Source of the DNA: Lederbergia graminis
GTDB lineage: Bacteria > Bacillota > Bacilli > Bacillales > Bacillaceae_C
Direction: 5' to 3'
DNA length: 64,000 nt
Assembly: GCF_042655485.1 (NCBI RefSeq)
Contig: NZ_JBHSMC010000013.1
Span: 124,001 to 188,000, forward strand
The notes under the pieces are model-generated. The model searched no databases. It was not told the DNA's origin and saw only the letters and a program-made list of their open reading frames with translations. The translations under genes were made by a program, and so were the position numbers. Of this stretch, positions 17,466 through 25,893 are shown piece after piece; position 1 is the stretch's first letter, and each line of letters opens with the position of its first letter.

Positions 17466-17576
17466 TTTAAAACTCCCCCATAAATTGCTTCTTTCGATCA
17501 ACTATATATTAAATTGTAAGCCATTACTTATTAATAAACAATTACAAATATATTGAAAAGATTAGGAAAAGGCATG

Positions 17577-17615
17577 AAAAAACTCGGGCTCCTGATGAGG
17601 AAAACCCGAGATTTT
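17577..17615 (-). terminator. terminator of rlmCD
   Basis: On the minus strand CTCGGG and CCCGAG form the stem, extended by inner CC/GG pairs, and are followed by six T residues. The stem core is the same as in the terminator downstream of manA. Confidence 0.85.
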
Positions 17616-17624
17616 ATTAAAGAT

Positions 17625-19001
17625 TTACAATTTCAATTCCAGTCTCGCAACTGCTTCTACGTGATTCGTTTGAGGAAACATGTCCACTGGTTGCACTTCA
17701 ATCGTTTTATATCCGCCATCTTCCAATATTTTTAAGTCACGAGCTAATGTTGCTGGGTTGCAAGAGACGTATACTACTTTTTTCGGTTTCATCTTTATTA
17801 TCGTATCAAGTAGGGCTTGATCACAACCTTTGCGTGGTGGATCCACAACCAGTACATCTGCTTTATTTCCTTGAGCGTACCATTTTGGAATAACAGTCTC
17901 TGCTTCCCCAACAGCAAATTCAGCATTTTCCATATCGTTTAATTCTGCATTTCTTTTTGCATCCGCAATTGCTTCTGGTACAATCTCTACGCCAAAAACT
18001 TTCTTCGCTTTTTGGGCGAGAAATAGAGAGATTGTTCCGATTCCGCAGTATGCATCAATGACTGATTCTTCTCCGCTTAAATCTGCATATTCCAGTGCTT
18101 TATTATATAAGACCTTTGTTTGCTCTGGATTTACTTGATAAAAGGAGCGTGCAGATATCGCAAATTTAATATCTCCAATAAAGTCATAAATGACGTCTTC
18201 TCCCCAAAGTACTTTTGTCTCTTCCCCAAATATTACATTCGTCCGTTTTGAATTAATGTTTTGCACAATGGATTTAATTCCTGGAATTTCTTTCGTAATC
18301 TCTTGTATAATCTTTTTCACATTTGGTATCTCTTGTGTACGAGTAATGAATACAATCATAATTTCGCCGGTTACTTGTCCATTACGAGCCATTACGTGAC
18401 GAAGAGTACCTTTATGAGTTTGTTCATTATAAGCACGTACGCCATATTTCCCACAAATTTCTTTCACTTTTCGTAACACTATATCATTTTGTTCATGTTG
18501 AATGAGACACGCATCCATATCTATGATGTCATGAGAGCGTTGTTGATAAAAGCCTCCGATAAGTCCACCTTCTCGTTCACCTATTGGCACTTGTGATTTA
18601 TTACGATAACGCCAAGGGTTATCCATCCCAAGTACTGGGTGAACTACAACATTATCTAACTTCCCAATTCGTTCTAATACATCTCGAACTTGTTTCTCTT
18701 TCGCAATTAATTGTCCTTTATAACTGAGATGCTGAAGCTGACAACCGCCACACTCTTTGTATATAGGGCATTCTGGCTGAACGCGGTATTCACTCTCTTC
18801 GTAAATCTCCATCAAACGGCCAAAACCATAGCCTTTATTTAATTTTACAACTTTAATTTTTCCTCTTTCTCCAGGGAGGGCATTGGGAACAAATAGAGGA
18901 TATCCCTCAACTTTTGCAACACCATTTCCGTCATGTGTTAAGTCTTCAAAAGTTACATCTATATAATCGTTTTTTTGTACGGGTGCTTGAAATTTAGCCA
19001 T
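17625..19001 (-). CDS. rlmCD: 23S rRNA (uracil-5-)-methyltransferase
   Basis: A 458-residue RumA-family enzyme that makes 5-methyluridine in 23S rRNA; the B. subtilis enzyme modifies U747 and U1939. An N-terminal TRAM RNA-binding domain spans about residues 8-66. Cysteines in CPIYKECGGCQ are iron-sulfur ligands. The SAM-binding DAYCGIGTISLF follows, and the catalytic Cys414 lies in YVSCNPATLARD. In B. subtilis this gene (yefA) is close to dgkB; here it is about 18 kb away. It ends at a strong terminator and is probably monocistronic. Confidence 0.95.
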   Translation of the reverse strand: MAKFQAPVQKNDYIDVTFEDLTHDGNGVAKVEGYPLFVPNALPGERGKIKVVKLNKGYGFGRLMEIYEESEYRVQPECPIYKECGGCQLQHLSYKGQLIAKEKQVRDVLERIGKLDNVVVHPVLGMDNPWRYRNKSQVPIGEREGGLIGGFYQQRSHDIIDMDACLIQHEQNDIVLRKVKEICGKYGVRAYNEQTHKGTLRHVMARNGQVTGEIMIVFITRTQEIPNVKKIIQEITKEIPGIKSIVQNINSKRTNVIFGEETKVLWGEDVIYDFIGDIKFAISARSFYQVNPEQTKVLYNKALEYADLSGEESVIDAYCGIGTISLFLAQKAKKVFGVEIVPEAIADAKRNAELNDMENAEFAVGEAETVIPKWYAQGNKADVLVVDPPRKGCDQALLDTIIKMKPKKVVYVSCNPATLARDLKILEDGGYKTIEVQPVDMFPQTNHVEAVARLELKL

Positions 19002-19124
19002 TATGTTCGTCCTTTTCGTTCTGATTTCAATGAATAGATTGTATCATACTCCAATTCATTATCGAAACCTCTTTGCCATGCATGATAATAATGACATATG
19101 TAAAACATAGATGGGTATAACTAG

Positions 19125-19140
19125 TAGAAAGGTATTTCTA
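19125..19140. promoter_or_regulatory. candidate operator upstream of the EIICB-nanE operon
   Basis: TAGAAA and TTTCTA form a 6-bp inverted repeat with a 4-bp spacer, 29 bp before the EIICB start. It could be an operator or a small RNA hairpin. No cognate regulator gene is nearby. Confidence 0.35.
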
Positions 19141-19168
19141 TTAAAATCAATAGAAGGAGTTAATGTTT

Positions 19169-20701
19169 ATGGGAAAATTGTTCGAAAGAGCCCAACAGTT
19201 TGGTAAATCCTTCATGTTACCAATTGCTGTATTACCTGCTGCAGGGTTACTCCTCGGAATCGGTGGGGCATTATCAAATCCAAATACAATTAAAGCCTAT
19301 CCTTTTCTAGACGTTGCCTGGTTACAATCTATTTTCACCATCATGTCCAGTGCAGGGAATGTTATATTTGCTAATCTAGCTTTACTTTTTGCTATTGGGG
19401 TTGCAGTTGGATTAGCGAAAAGCGATAAAGGGACTGCTGGCCTAGCTGGTATGCTCGGCTTTCTCGTAATGAATGCAACTATCTCGGCTTTGCTGACGAT
19501 AACTGGTGACTTGAATACAGAAGATCCAGCATCTGCGGGTCAAGGTTTAGTTCTAGGCATTCATACTCTGGAAACAGGAGTATTTGGTGGAGTAGTTGTA
19601 GGTATTCTCGTTGCTTTACTTCACAATCGATATAATAAGAAACAATTACCTCCATTTTTAGGATTCTTTAGCGGATCGCGCTTTGTCCCAATCGTTTCTT
19701 CATTTGCCACCATCTTTCTTGGTGTTCTCATGTTTCTTGTTTGGCCGTTTATCCAAGCTGGAATCTTTAAAATGGGTGGGCTAGTTGAAGCGACAGGTTA
19801 TATTGGTACACTTATTTATGGATTTGTACTTCGCTTATTAGGACCTTTTGGACTTCATCATATTTTCTATATGCCATTTTGGACAACAAGTTTAGGTGGA
19901 TCACTAGTTGTCGATGGACAATTAATAGAAGGTACACAACGAATCTTCTTTGCTCAACTAGCAGATCCAACAGTTGAACAATTTTACATTGGCACTGCTA
20001 GATTCATGTCTGGGCGCTTTATTACCATGATGTTTGGTCTTATCGGTGCTGCTTATGCTATATATAGAACTGCAAAACCTGAGAATAAGAAGGTTGTAGC
20101 TGGATTAATGGGTTCTGCAGCACTAACATCATTCTTAACCGGAATTACTGAACCAATCGAATTTTCCTTCTTATTCCTAGCACCATTACTATATGTATTG
20201 CATGCATTCCTAGATGGATTAGCGTTTATGTTGGCCCATATTTTCGAAATAACGATTGGACAAACTTTCTCAGGCGGATTTATTGATTTTATTCTATTTG
20301 GAATATTACAGGGGAATGCAAAGACAAACTGGATCATTGTTCCGTTAATTGGGATTCCGTGGTTCTTTGTCTACTTTTTCTTATTCTCTTTCTTCATCAA
20401 AAAGTTCAACTTAAAAACACCAGGTAGAGAAGATGAAGTTGCTCGAACTGAAACTGTAAATACAAGCGAGAGAGCGGAAACGATTATTTCTGCTTTAGGT
20501 GGTGCTGAAAATTTAACAAATGTAGATTGTTGTGCAACTCGCTTACGTGTAAGTGTAAACGATGCAGATAAAGTCGACGAAGATTTATTAAAACAAACAG
20601 GTGCCAAAGGTGTTGTGAAAAAAGGGAATGGCGTCCAAGTTATTTATGGACCACATGTAACCATCATTAAAAACGAAATATCAGAAATCGTAGGTGAATA
20701 A
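19169..20701 (+). CDS. PTS glucose/N-acetylglucosamine-family EIICB permease
   Basis: About 510 residues. The N-terminal EIIC membrane domain (to about 415) includes FMLPIAVLPAAGLLLGIGG and the ITEPIEFSF motif. It is linked to a C-terminal EIIB domain whose NVDCCATRLRV motif holds the phospho-cysteine. No EIIA domain is present, so it must share a soluble EIIA. It is followed by nanE with a 4-bp gap, which suggests import of an N-acetylhexosamine, perhaps N-acetylmannosamine, as its 6-phosphate. The second ATG (19169), 9 bp from AAGGAG, is preferred to the ATG at 19163. Confidence 0.9.
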   Translation: MGKLFERAQQFGKSFMLPIAVLPAAGLLLGIGGALSNPNTIKAYPFLDVAWLQSIFTIMSSAGNVIFANLALLFAIGVAVGLAKSDKGTAGLAGMLGFLVMNATISALLTITGDLNTEDPASAGQGLVLGIHTLETGVFGGVVVGILVALLHNRYNKKQLPPFLGFFSGSRFVPIVSSFATIFLGVLMFLVWPFIQAGIFKMGGLVEATGYIGTLIYGFVLRLLGPFGLHHIFYMPFWTTSLGGSLVVDGQLIEGTQRIFFAQLADPTVEQFYIGTARFMSGRFITMMFGLIGAAYAIYRTAKPENKKVVAGLMGSAALTSFLTGITEPIEFSFLFLAPLLYVLHAFLDGLAFMLAHIFEITIGQTFSGGFIDFILFGILQGNAKTNWIIVPLIGIPWFFVYFFLFSFFIKKFNLKTPGREDEVARTETVNTSERAETIISALGGAENLTNVDCCATRLRVSVNDADKVDEDLLKQTGAKGVVKKGNGVQVIYGPHVTIIKNEISEIVGE

Positions 20702-20705
20702 TAAT

Positions 20706-21392
20706 ATGTTAGAGAAAGTGAAGCTTGGACTTATTGCATCATGTCAAGCGTTGGAAGACGAACCATTACACAGTTCTTTTATCATGGCGAAAATGGCATT
20801 AGCAGCTAGCCTTGGTGGTGCGGTAGGAATTCGTGCCAATTCAAAAGAAGATATACTCGCCATTAAGAAAGAAGTAGATTTACCTGTTGTCGGGATTGTA
20901 AAACGCGATTATCCAGATAGTGAAGTGTTTATTACTGCTACCAAAAAAGAAATCATTGAACTATTAGAATCTGGTTGTGAAATGATTGCAATGGATGCTA
21001 CATTACGGAAACGTCCTAATGGTGAAACATTAAGTGATCTTGTTTCATTTGTTAGAAGCGAGCATCCTCACATTCAATTAATGGCTGATATCTCCACATT
21101 AGAGGATGCAATCGGAGCTGAAAAACTAGGATTTGATTGTGTTTCAACAACTTTATACGGTTATACGGAAGAAACAAAAGAACATAAATTATACGATAAT
21201 GATTTCTCATTTATTAAAGATGTACTAGAAAAGGTGAAAATTCCTGTAATTGCAGAGGGGAATGTCATAACACCAGAAATGGCAAAAACCGTTATCTCAC
21301 TAGGGTCTTATGCTGTTGTAGTAGGTGGTGCGATTTCTCGACCAAAGCAAATTACAGAGCGTTTTGTGGATGCAATTAAAGAAGCAAAGTAA
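20706..21392 (+). CDS. nanE: N-acetylmannosamine-6-phosphate 2-epimerase
   Basis: A 228-residue TIM-barrel enzyme of the NanE family that converts N-acetylmannosamine 6-phosphate to N-acetylglucosamine 6-phosphate. Visible landmarks are the N-terminal LIASCQALEDEPLH, GIVKRDY, AMDATLRKRP, LMADIST and the C-terminal phosphate-binding VIAEGNV and VVGGAISRP. It is the second gene of an operon with an EIICB permease. No sialate lyase, kinase or nagA is in the window, so the product must join the amino-sugar pathway elsewhere. The ATG at 20706 follows TAGGTGA at 8 bp; a longer GTG start at 20694 would overlap the permease gene. Confidence 0.93.
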   Translation: MLEKVKLGLIASCQALEDEPLHSSFIMAKMALAASLGGAVGIRANSKEDILAIKKEVDLPVVGIVKRDYPDSEVFITATKKEIIELLESGCEMIAMDATLRKRPNGETLSDLVSFVRSEHPHIQLMADISTLEDAIGAEKLGFDCVSTTLYGYTEETKEHKLYDNDFSFIKDVLEKVKIPVIAEGNVITPEMAKTVISLGSYAVVVGGAISRPKQITERFVDAIKEAK

Positions 21393-21396
21393 ATTT

Positions 21397-21688
21397 AAGA
21401 GGCTGGGACAAAACGATTTGACCTGGATGTAAATCCGAACAATGTAAGTATAGCTATACCGCTTCGGAAATACACTTCGCTTTCCGCGGGCGGCTGATGA
21501 GCCTCCTCGTGCTTATTGCACTGCGGGGTCTCATCGAGGCCTTTGCTCCCGCAGGAGTCTTCGTGTATTTCCTCCGCTGGTAACTATTAAATTTTATATT
21601 TGATAAATTGACCGAACTATCTTGTTATTTAATCAAGTTATAGTTCGGTTTTTACTTGAAACAACCTTTCTTTGTCCCACTCTTTCTT
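21397..21688. repeat. GGGACAAA-ended intergenic element with a nested dispersed repeat
   Basis: The ends are inverted repeats: AAGAGGCTGGGACAAAAC (21397-21414) and TTTGTCCCACTCTTTCTT (21671-21688). Inside lies copy B of the dispersed repeat (about 21450-21600), with TTTCCGCGGGCGG and CCCGCAGGAGTC, followed by a terminator hairpin. No ORF is credible inside. It is about 292 bp, too short to encode a transposase, so it behaves like a MITE-type repeat. Confidence 0.75.
21611..21656 (+). terminator. terminator of the EIICB-nanE operon, inside the intergenic element
   Basis: ACCGAACTAT and ATAGTTCGGT pair to form a long stem, with an inner CTTG/CAAG extension, followed by TTTTT. It lies within the GGGACAAA-ended element. 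Confidence 0.85.
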
Positions 21689-21708
21689 TATTAAACTATC
21701 TAAGAAAT

Positions 21709-22845
21709 TTACAAAGCACTGTCGATTGGTATTTTCCCACCAGACCATACTTTTTTCGCTGTCCAGTCTGCTTCACCTTGCCAGAATGGATCATCTTCAG
21801 GTAATCCAAGTGGTAAAAATACGGTTGCACATAAGTATAAACTACCTGTAGAAATATACACTTCTCCAAGTTCAGGTTGGTGGCCACAGAGCCCAATTTG
21901 TAACCAACCTTCCTCATCGAATGTCCCAGGTTGCTCTATCACACGCCCAATAACGGCTGTTAATGCACATCTCACCTGATTTGGCTCTAAATTTCCCCCT
22001 AATTTATGTTGGAGTGCCATTTGGGCCAAATGTTGAAAGGCACCGAAACGATAAGCGATGGATCTGCCAACAACGGGGAAAGTTCCTTCTGGTGAAATAC
22101 TTCTTTCTTGAATGACTGCATATCTTGTTGCACGGGAATTTATCGATTCTTTCATCTGCTTCCAATCCCATGATTGATCCCCTATGTGTTCGATGATATC
22201 GACAAGCATTGGTTGAATGACGAAGCTGTTATAATAATCCATGTGAAATTCTACTCCGTCACTGTACATACCGTCCCCGACATACCATTGTTCATGTTGC
22301 TTCAACGCAAAATCAATACGCATTGGGTCCCAGTCTTCTTCCCCTACTAAAAAAAGTGCTGTCTCAATCATCGCAGAGAATAGAAGCCAATTACTAAAGA
22401 ACGGTTTTCTTGATCTTGTTGCTTTCAGTGCTTGCACCACATTCTTTTTCACTTCTGGTTCTAGCTTATGAAATAATTCGTCTGGAGCACGTACAATAGC
22501 GTGCGCAAGAAAAGCCGCATCTACAATTGGTTGATGTCCTTTTGAGAAATTCATATAGTCTAATGAACTTGGATTTGTCGCTGCATCCATTCCTTTTCTA
22601 GCGAGTTCGGCATACTGCTTGCGTAAACGCCCTTCTTCTCCTCCTGTTCTCGGACCTGTTTCTAACCACGGAGCTATTCCACACAATAATCGTCCAAACG
22701 CTTCTAGGTAAGTAAAATTATCACGATAATCTACTTTTCCTTCGACTGGCATTAATCGCTTTAGTTGCTGATTAGATAATGCATTCAATACCGGGAATGC
22801 AATTTTACTCATTGTTTGCAGCCAATAAATTCGGTCGTTCGCCAT
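21709..22845 (-). CDS. DUF2264 domain protein
   Basis: A 378-residue cytosolic protein of the DUF2264 family, which I recognise from YLEAFGRLLCGIAPWLE, the HQPIVDAAFLAHAI helix and the GDGMYSDGVEFHMDYYNSFVI segment. The helix-rich pattern suggests an alpha/alpha barrel like those of carbohydrate hydrolases and lyases, but this is an inference. It is the last gene of the five-gene sugar operon, 18 bp after the 2-hydroxyacid dehydrogenase gene. The activity is unknown; a glycoside-processing role is suggested only by context. Confidence 0.85.
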   Translation of the reverse strand: MANDRIYWLQTMSKIAFPVLNALSNQQLKRLMPVEGKVDYRDNFTYLEAFGRLLCGIAPWLETGPRTGGEEGRLRKQYAELARKGMDAATNPSSLDYMNFSKGHQPIVDAAFLAHAIVRAPDELFHKLEPEVKKNVVQALKATRSRKPFFSNWLLFSAMIETALFLVGEEDWDPMRIDFALKQHEQWYVGDGMYSDGVEFHMDYYNSFVIQPMLVDIIEHIGDQSWDWKQMKESINSRATRYAVIQERSISPEGTFPVVGRSIAYRFGAFQHLAQMALQHKLGGNLEPNQVRCALTAVIGRVIEQPGTFDEEGWLQIGLCGHQPELGEVYISTGSLYLCATVFLPLGLPEDDPFWQGEADWTAKKVWSGGKIPIDSAL

Positions 22846-22863
22846 TTTTATATCGCCTCACTT

Positions 22864-23847
22864 TTACGCCATAATGAGTGATTTTTCCTTTGTTATTCCC
22901 CATACTAATGGTTCATTATTTACATATCGCTTCAGTTCTGCCACCATATACTCTCCCATCCGATGGCATTCCTCTGACATTGACCCCGCAATGTGCGGAG
23001 TAAGGATGACATTTTCTAACGTAAATAATGGTGAATGTACAACAGGTGGTTCTGGATATGTTACATCTAATACTGCAAATAGATCTTGTCGTTGTTTTAA
23101 TACTTCTATCATTTCAGGCTCATTAATTACAGCACCTCTGGATGTATTAATTAGAGTTGCATTTGTTTTCATACTACTAATTAACTCACCTGTAATTAAT
23201 CCTTCTGTTTCCTTTAACCATGGCGTATGTAGGGATACAACATCTGATTTCTGAAAAACTTCCTCTAGTGAGCAAAGTTTCACACCCAATTTTGCCGCAG
23301 TTTCTTCAGATACATACGGGTCGTAAGCAATAACATTCATATCAAATTGCTTCAATTTCTCACATACTTTACTACCGACCATCCCTAGAGACACTATCCC
23401 TACAGTGGAACGAAAACCACCAGGGACATCCCGTTTCGATGTAAAAGCTCTTTCTTTCTTTGTGTTTAAAACGTAATGCCAACCTCGTTTAAGTGAAAAT
23501 AAAATTTGCGATAATGCATATTCGACAACTGGTTCGGCATTAGCTGCATATGCACTTGTTATCTGGATATTTCTTTCCCAAAATGCATCAGTAACAAAAC
23601 CTTTTATCGTACCAGCCCCATAAAATATTGCTTTCAAATTAGGTGCTGCTGCTAGGAACTCTTCATCTAGTAAAGGACAACCCCAGCCGGAAAAAATAAC
23701 ATCTGCCTCTTTTAATAAATGGAGGTTTTCTTTGATCGTGAACCTCGTTTGCGGCTCTGCATAAATATCTACATATTGTTTTATTTTTTCATATGAGCTT
23801 CCGTATATTAAGTCAACATTATCCAGTATAAACAAACCTTTTAACAT
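22864..23847 (-). CDS. D-2-hydroxyacid dehydrogenase
   Basis: A 327-residue NAD-dependent dehydrogenase of the D-isomer-specific 2-hydroxyacid family. The nucleotide-binding loop is VGIVSLGMVGSKV, where Ser replaces the first Gly of GxGxxG. The catalytic Arg is in NTSRGAVIN, the Glu in LDVTYPEPP and the His in LTPHIAGSM. It should reduce a 2-keto acid or oxidise a D-2-hydroxy acid produced by the operon. It is the fourth gene of the sugar operon, about 50 bp after the TIM-barrel gene. The substrate is unknown. Confidence 0.9.
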   Translation of the reverse strand: MLKGLFILDNVDLIYGSSYEKIKQYVDIYAEPQTRFTIKENLHLLKEADVIFSGWGCPLLDEEFLAAAPNLKAIFYGAGTIKGFVTDAFWERNIQITSAYAANAEPVVEYALSQILFSLKRGWHYVLNTKKERAFTSKRDVPGGFRSTVGIVSLGMVGSKVCEKLKQFDMNVIAYDPYVSEETAAKLGVKLCSLEEVFQKSDVVSLHTPWLKETEGLITGELISSMKTNATLINTSRGAVINEPEMIEVLKQRQDLFAVLDVTYPEPPVVHSPLFTLENVILTPHIAGSMSEECHRMGEYMVAELKRYVNNEPLVWGITKEKSLIMA

Positions 23848-23900
23848 AAGATTTCCTTCCTTCTACATTCAGAATGGAGAAAAAGGGGTCTATCCCCCTT

Positions 23901-24719
23901 TTATACTAATTCTATGAATCTTTCTTTCATTTTTGCTAGGACTTCGTCTCCTGGTGTGTTCCAAACTTTTTGATTAAAGATTTCCACTTCAATTGGACCA
24001 TTATATCCTGCTTGTTCCACTGCTAAGCGAATAGGGCGTAAATCGATGACACCATCCCCCATCATGCCACGTGCCATTAATAAATCTGGTGTTGGAACAA
24101 TCCAATCAGAAACATGGTAGCCTAGTATTCTACCAGATGCACGGGCTATTTGATTATAAAGATCCGGATCCCACCATAAATGGAAAACATCTACGATAAC
24201 CCCTACTTCATCTACATGGTAATTTTCTGCAATATCATTTGCCTGTGCCAATGTATTAATGACGGACCTTTCCGCTGCATACATTGGATGCAATGGTTCA
24301 ATCCCAAGCTTAACTCCTCTTTCTTTTGCATACGGAACAATTTGAGCAATTCCGTCCTCTACCATTTGTCTTGCACCAACTAAGTCTTTATTTGGAGCAG
24401 GACCACAAACTAATACAAGTACATCCGTTCCAAGTTCAGCTGCTTCATCAATTGCACGGCGATTATCATCTATTCTAGCTTGACGCTCTTGTTCAGTAGC
24501 TGCTGGAAACATACCACCTCTGCAAATACTAGAAACTTTTATCCCAGCATCTTGGATAATCTTTTTACTTTCTTTTAAGCCAATCTCTTCTATTTTATGT
24601 CTCCAAACGGAAATCCAAGGAATTTCAGCACGAAGGCAACCATTAACTGCCTCCTTCAAACTCCATTTATCTAGTGTAATTTGATTAAAGCTTAATCTCT
24701 CAATTGATTGTAACTGGTG
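23901..24719 (-). CDS. sugar phosphate isomerase/epimerase family TIM-barrel protein
   Basis: A 272-residue AP_endonuc_2/xylose-isomerase-like TIM barrel. Typical metal-site segments are VLVCGPAP, KLGIEPLHP (Glu), VIVDVFHLWWDPD (Asp, His), GYHVSDW (His) and the terminal PIEVEIFN (Glu). Members isomerise or epimerise sugars, and some cleave 3-keto-glycosides by elimination after oxidation by Gfo/Idh enzymes. Since a Gfo/Idh gene leads this operon, that second role is attractive. The start is the ATG behind AGGAGGATAAAA, not the upstream TTG. Confidence 0.88.
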   Translation of the reverse strand, partial: HQLQSIERLSFNQITLDKWSLKEAVNGCLRAEIPWISVWRHKIEEIGLKESKKIIQDAGIKVSSICRGGMFPAATEQERQARIDDNRRAIDEAAELGTDVLVLVCGPAPNKDLVGARQMVEDGIAQIVPYAKERGVKLGIEPLHPMYAAERSVINTLAQANDIAENYHVDEVGVIVDVFHLWWDPDLYNQIARASGRILGYHVSDWIVPTPDLLMARGMMGDGVIDLRPIRLAVEQAGYNGPIEVEIFNQKVWNTPGDEVLAKMKERFIELV

Positions 24720-24732
24720 CATTTTTATCCTC

Positions 24733-25893
24733 CTAGTTAATACCTGCAAGTTCCGTCACAAGCTTCATTCTGTTTGTAGCAAGCTCTGGGTCTACTAACA
24801 AACCTGCCTCATCTGCAAGGACAAATAGTTGGCATAGGTGTGTAATTGATCTTGCACTTTCCGCTCCACCAATCATGCGAAAATGGGATTGATGACCATT
24901 TAAATAAGCCATGAATACAATTCCTGTCTTATAGGAATAAGTTGGAGCTTGAAAAATATGCCTTGATAATGGAACTGTTTTTTCTAGTATTTCATGATAC
25001 TTTTTGTTGTTTCCTTCATCTAAAGCATGGAGTGCTGCCGATGCTGCAGGAGCAATAGCATCAAAGATTCCTAGTAATGCATCACTGTGTCCATACTCGT
25101 CCCCTTCAATAAGACGCGCATAATTAAAATCATCACCAGTATACATTCGAACACCATCTGGTAGGAGTCGTCTCATCCTAATTTCTTTTTCAGCATCCAG
25201 CAATGATATTTTAATACCATCGACTTTATCAGCATTTTCATGGATAACGCGTAAACATACTTCCATTGCTTTATCTAAGTCCGTATGCCCCCAGTATCCT
25301 TTTAGCGCCGGGTCAAACATTTCGCCTAACCAATGTAATATGACTGGACGTTTTACATTTTGGAGAATATGACGGTATACGTGTTCATAGTCTTCTGGAC
25401 TTTTTGCTACGGCTGCAAGTGCACGACTAGCCATCAAAATAATTTGACCACCCTGAGCTTCCACAAATTCACATTGTTCTTCATAAGCAGCAATAACTTC
25501 ATCGATAGTTACATCAGGATGAGGAATAAGCTGGTCCGTACCCGCTCCACATGCAATTCGGCCACCTACAGCTTTCGCTTCTGCAACAGAACGAGAGATT
25601 AATTCTTTTGCCATCTCCCAATTCAATCCCATTCCTCGTTGTGCTGTATCCATTGCTTCTGCCACCGCTAACCCAAGGGACCATAAATGACGGCGATACG
25701 CTAATGTATTTTCCCAGTCAATTTGAGCATCTTTCAATGGATCAGTGTTTGCAAATGGGTTACTAACTACATGTGCTGCTGAAAAGGCTACTCTACTTTT
25801 AAATGGTTGTTCCTTAATAGTAAATTCTGATCCTTTTCCAGCAGTATACGTATAGAGAGAACCATTTTCATTCAACAGTGTTAAAGAACTCAC
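24733..25893 (-). CDS. DUF993 (dihydrodipicolinate synthase-like) family protein
   Basis: A 386-residue protein of the DUF993 family, which has an aldolase-type TIM barrel related to class I lyases such as dihydrodipicolinate synthase. Segments such as RIACGAGTDQLIPHP, PVILHWLGEMFDPALKGYWG, VDGIKISLLD and MYTGDDFNYARLIEGD suit that fold; Lys in GIKIS is a candidate Schiff-base residue. It may split or join a keto-sugar acid, but no DUF993 activity is known to me. Its GTG start directly follows the Gfo/Idh stop, so the two are translationally coupled. Confidence 0.85.
   Translation of the reverse strand: MSSLTLLNENGSLYTYTAGKGSEFTIKEQPFKSRVAFSAAHVVSNPFANTDPLKDAQIDWENTLAYRRHLWSLGLAVAEAMDTAQRGMGLNWEMAKELISRSVAEAKAVGGRIACGAGTDQLIPHPDVTIDEVIAAYEEQCEFVEAQGGQIILMASRALAAVAKSPEDYEHVYRHILQNVKRPVILHWLGEMFDPALKGYWGHTDLDKAMEVCLRVIHENADKVDGIKISLLDAEKEIRMRRLLPDGVRMYTGDDFNYARLIEGDEYGHSDALLGIFDAIAPAASAALHALDEGNNKKYHEILEKTVPLSRHIFQAPTYSYKTGIVFMAYLNGHQSHFRMIGGAESARSITHLCQLFVLADEAGLLVDPELATNRMKLVTELAGIN

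Noticed and set aside
17553..17735. 60-codon plus-strand ORF
   Set aside because: It covers the rlmCD terminator and the antisense of the rlmCD 3' end.
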